DNA from: Chitinophagales bacterium | Lineage (GTDB): Bacteria > Bacteroidota > Bacteroidia > Chitinophagales > UBA2359 | NCBI GenBank assembly: GCA_020629335.1 | Contig: JAHDDN010000074.1 | Coordinates: 1-17,068, forward strand | Direction of reading: 5' to 3' | Length of the DNA: 17,068 nucleotides | Shown here: piece after piece, positions 15,657 through 17,068 of the stretch | How positions within the stretch are numbered: position 1 is the stretch's first letter | Layout of the letters: the number at the start of each line of letters is the position of its first letter | The notes under the pieces: generated by a model | What the model saw: only the letters and a program-made list of their open reading frames with translations | Database searches by the model: none | Told to the model about the DNA's origin: nothing | Program-made: the position numbers and the translations under genes

Positions 15657-17051
15657 TTATAACTTTAGAAATCCATTAATTTTATTGACACTGTCTTTGG
15701 CATCACCGTAGAGCATGTCCGTATTTTCTTTGAAGAAGAGTGGATTCTGTACTCCCGCATATCCCGTCGCCATAGAGCGCTTCATAACGATCACATTTTT
15801 CGCTTTCCATGCTTGAATGACAGGCATTCCATAAATAGGACTGGCTGGATCATCCTCTGCTCCTGGATTGACAATATCATTCGCACCGATTACCAATACA
15901 ACATCTGTATCTGGTAAATCATCATTGATTTCGTCCATTTCTAAAACGATGTCATAGGGTACATTGGCTTCTGCCAAAAGAACATTCATATGACCAGGCA
16001 AACGACCAGCTACTGGATGTATCGCAAAACGCACTTTTTTTCCTTCTGCTTTTAAACCCTCTACCATTTGATAGACGGGAAATTGCGCTTTCGCTACTGC
16101 CATACCATAACCAGGTACTATGACGACCGATTGGGCATTTGTCAATAGTTCTGCCACCTCTTGGTGATTAACTGAAGTCACCTCTCCTTCTACGGCTTTA
16201 GCCTCCCCTTGTGGTGTATCACCAAAGCCCCCTAAAATAACAGAAAAGAAAGAGCGATTCATCGCATCACACATAATAATGGATAAAATGGCTCCAGAAC
16301 TTCCGACCAAGGCACCTGTTACGATTAGTAAATCATTACCTAACATAAATCCCGCAGCAGCGGCGGCCCAACCTGAATAGGAATTCAACATGGATACTAC
16401 TACAGGCATATCCGCCCCACCAATAGCCATGACCATCATGACTCCAATAAAACAAGCTATAGCGGTCATAATGTAGAGATAAATCATTCCAGCCGTTCCT
16501 GCCGCCATTGTAAATAGGACTCCCAAAATAATACAGCCTATCACTAAAGCCATATTCACAGCATGACGTCCAGGATAAATCAATGGTTTACTCCTAATTC
16601 GTCCTTCTAATTTACCCCAAGCAATCACGGAGCCTGTAAAGGTAATAGCCCCAATAAATACACCGATGAATACTTCGACTAAATGAATACTATGTTCCAC
16701 TCCTTGAAGCTCATGGGTGTGCGGATCTAAATAAGAACCAAAACCTACCAAGACAGCAGCTAATCCTACAAAACTATGGAGTATGGCAACTAATTGCGGC
16801 ATGGAGGTCATTTCTACCTTTCGAGCTAACATCAAGCCAATAACAGAAGCAACTGCAATGGCAATGGTGATGTAGATATGTCCTTGCACGCCTTCGCCTA
16901 ATACAGTAGATACAATGGCGATAATCATTCCGACTATGCCATATAGCACCCCTCGTTTAGCGGATTCTTGAGAGGATAATCCCCCCAGACTTAAGATAAA
17001 TAAGATACTGGCGAAGAGGTAAGATGCTGTTTGTATTTGTGATGATATCAT
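15657..17051 (-). CDS. pntB: NAD(P) transhydrogenase subunit beta
   Basis: Beta subunit of the inner-membrane proton-translocating transhydrogenase, which uses the proton gradient to transfer hydride from NADH to NADP+. It is 464 aa, the normal length. Residues 1-270 hold the membrane helices (domain II), with [15 protein letters not shown] carrying H92 (the E. coli betaH91 equivalent), then [22 protein letters not shown] (D214, N223). Domain III (~285-464) binds NADP(H): [56 protein letters not shown] and GDAKDSV. The alpha subunit gene is expected just upstream, beyond base 17068, since PntB cannot act alone. A barrel-protein gene follows after 10 bp. It could supply NADPH to the nearby Old Yellow Enzyme, but that link is only speculative. 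Confidence 0.97.
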   Translation of the reverse strand: MISSQIQTASYLFASILFILSLGGLSSQESAKRGVLYGIVGMIIAIVSTVLGEGVQGHIYITIAIAVASVIGLMLARKVEMTSMPQLVAILHSFVGLAAVLVGFGSYLDPHTHELQGVEHSIHLVEVFIGVFIGAITFTGSVIAWGKLEGRIRSKPLIYPGRHAVNMALVIGCIILGVLFTMAAGTAGMIYLYIMTAIACFIGVMMVMAIGGADMPVVVSMLNSYSGWAAAAAGFMLGNDLLIVTGALVGSSGAILSIIMCDAMNRSFFSVILGGFGDTPQGEAKAVEGEVTSVNHQEVAELLTNAQSVVIVPGYGMAVAKAQFPVYQMVEGLKAEGKKVRFAIHPVAGRLPGHMNVLLAEANVPYDIVLEMDEINDDLPDTDVVLVIGANDIVNPGAEDDPASPIYGMPVIQAWKAKNVIVMKRSMATGYAGVQNPLFFKENTDMLYGDAKDSVNKINGFLKL

Positions 17052-17068
17052 GGGCCTATTTTCTAAAC

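Overview
The window looks like a chromosome segment of a Bacteroidota bacterium. The evidence is a SusC/SusD pair, surface-type lipoproteins with acidic stretches after the lipid cysteine, a triple-tyrosine (Y_Y_Y) sensor regulator, weak or absent Shine-Dalgarno sequences, occasional TAnnTTTG-type -7 boxes and AT-rich DNA. I cannot place it to family; a marine or algal-polysaccharide lifestyle is an inference from the laminarinase-like enzyme. All nine genes lie on the minus strand, so transcription runs from high to low coordinates. I see no tRNA, rRNA, transposase or CRISPR array.

In transcription order: pntB (15657-17051), encoding the beta subunit of proton-translocating NAD(P) transhydrogenase, is followed after 10 bp by a predicted outer-membrane barrel protein with a TTG start (14783-15646). 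Next come about 400 bp of repeats (14388-14782) holding two REP-like direct repeats, one of which resembles a terminator. Then come an Old Yellow Enzyme (13305-14387) and a membrane-anchored LuxR-type regulator with no kinase domain (10436-13225). A 560-bp gap (9875-10435) carries operator-like repeats and a structured repeat element. The polysaccharide utilisation locus follows: susC (6821-9874), susD (5186-6808), a second copy of the structured element (4961-5180), a PKD-domain surface lipoprotein (2962-4728), a GH16 endoglucanase lipoprotein (1685-2887) and a vSGLT-like sodium/sugar symporter (22-1608).

Together these suggest a laminarin or beta-1,3-glucan locus. GH16 would cut the polymer at the cell surface, the PKD lipoprotein and SusD would hold the glycan, SusC would import oligosaccharides with TonB energy, and the symporter would move released sugar across the inner membrane. 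The regulator probably senses a glycan in the periplasm and binds DNA through its own C-terminal HTH. No GH17, GH30 or GH3 enzyme needed for full breakdown is present; one could lie beyond base 1.

The most unusual feature is a pair of ~215-bp elements (4961-5180 and 9938-10151) that flank susCD in inverted orientation. They share a 29-nt loop (28 of 29 identical) and conserved edges, but the 21-22-bp perfect stem around the loop has a different sequence in each copy. A second stem in the tail also differs in a compensated way. This pattern suggests that structure, not arm sequence, is being maintained.
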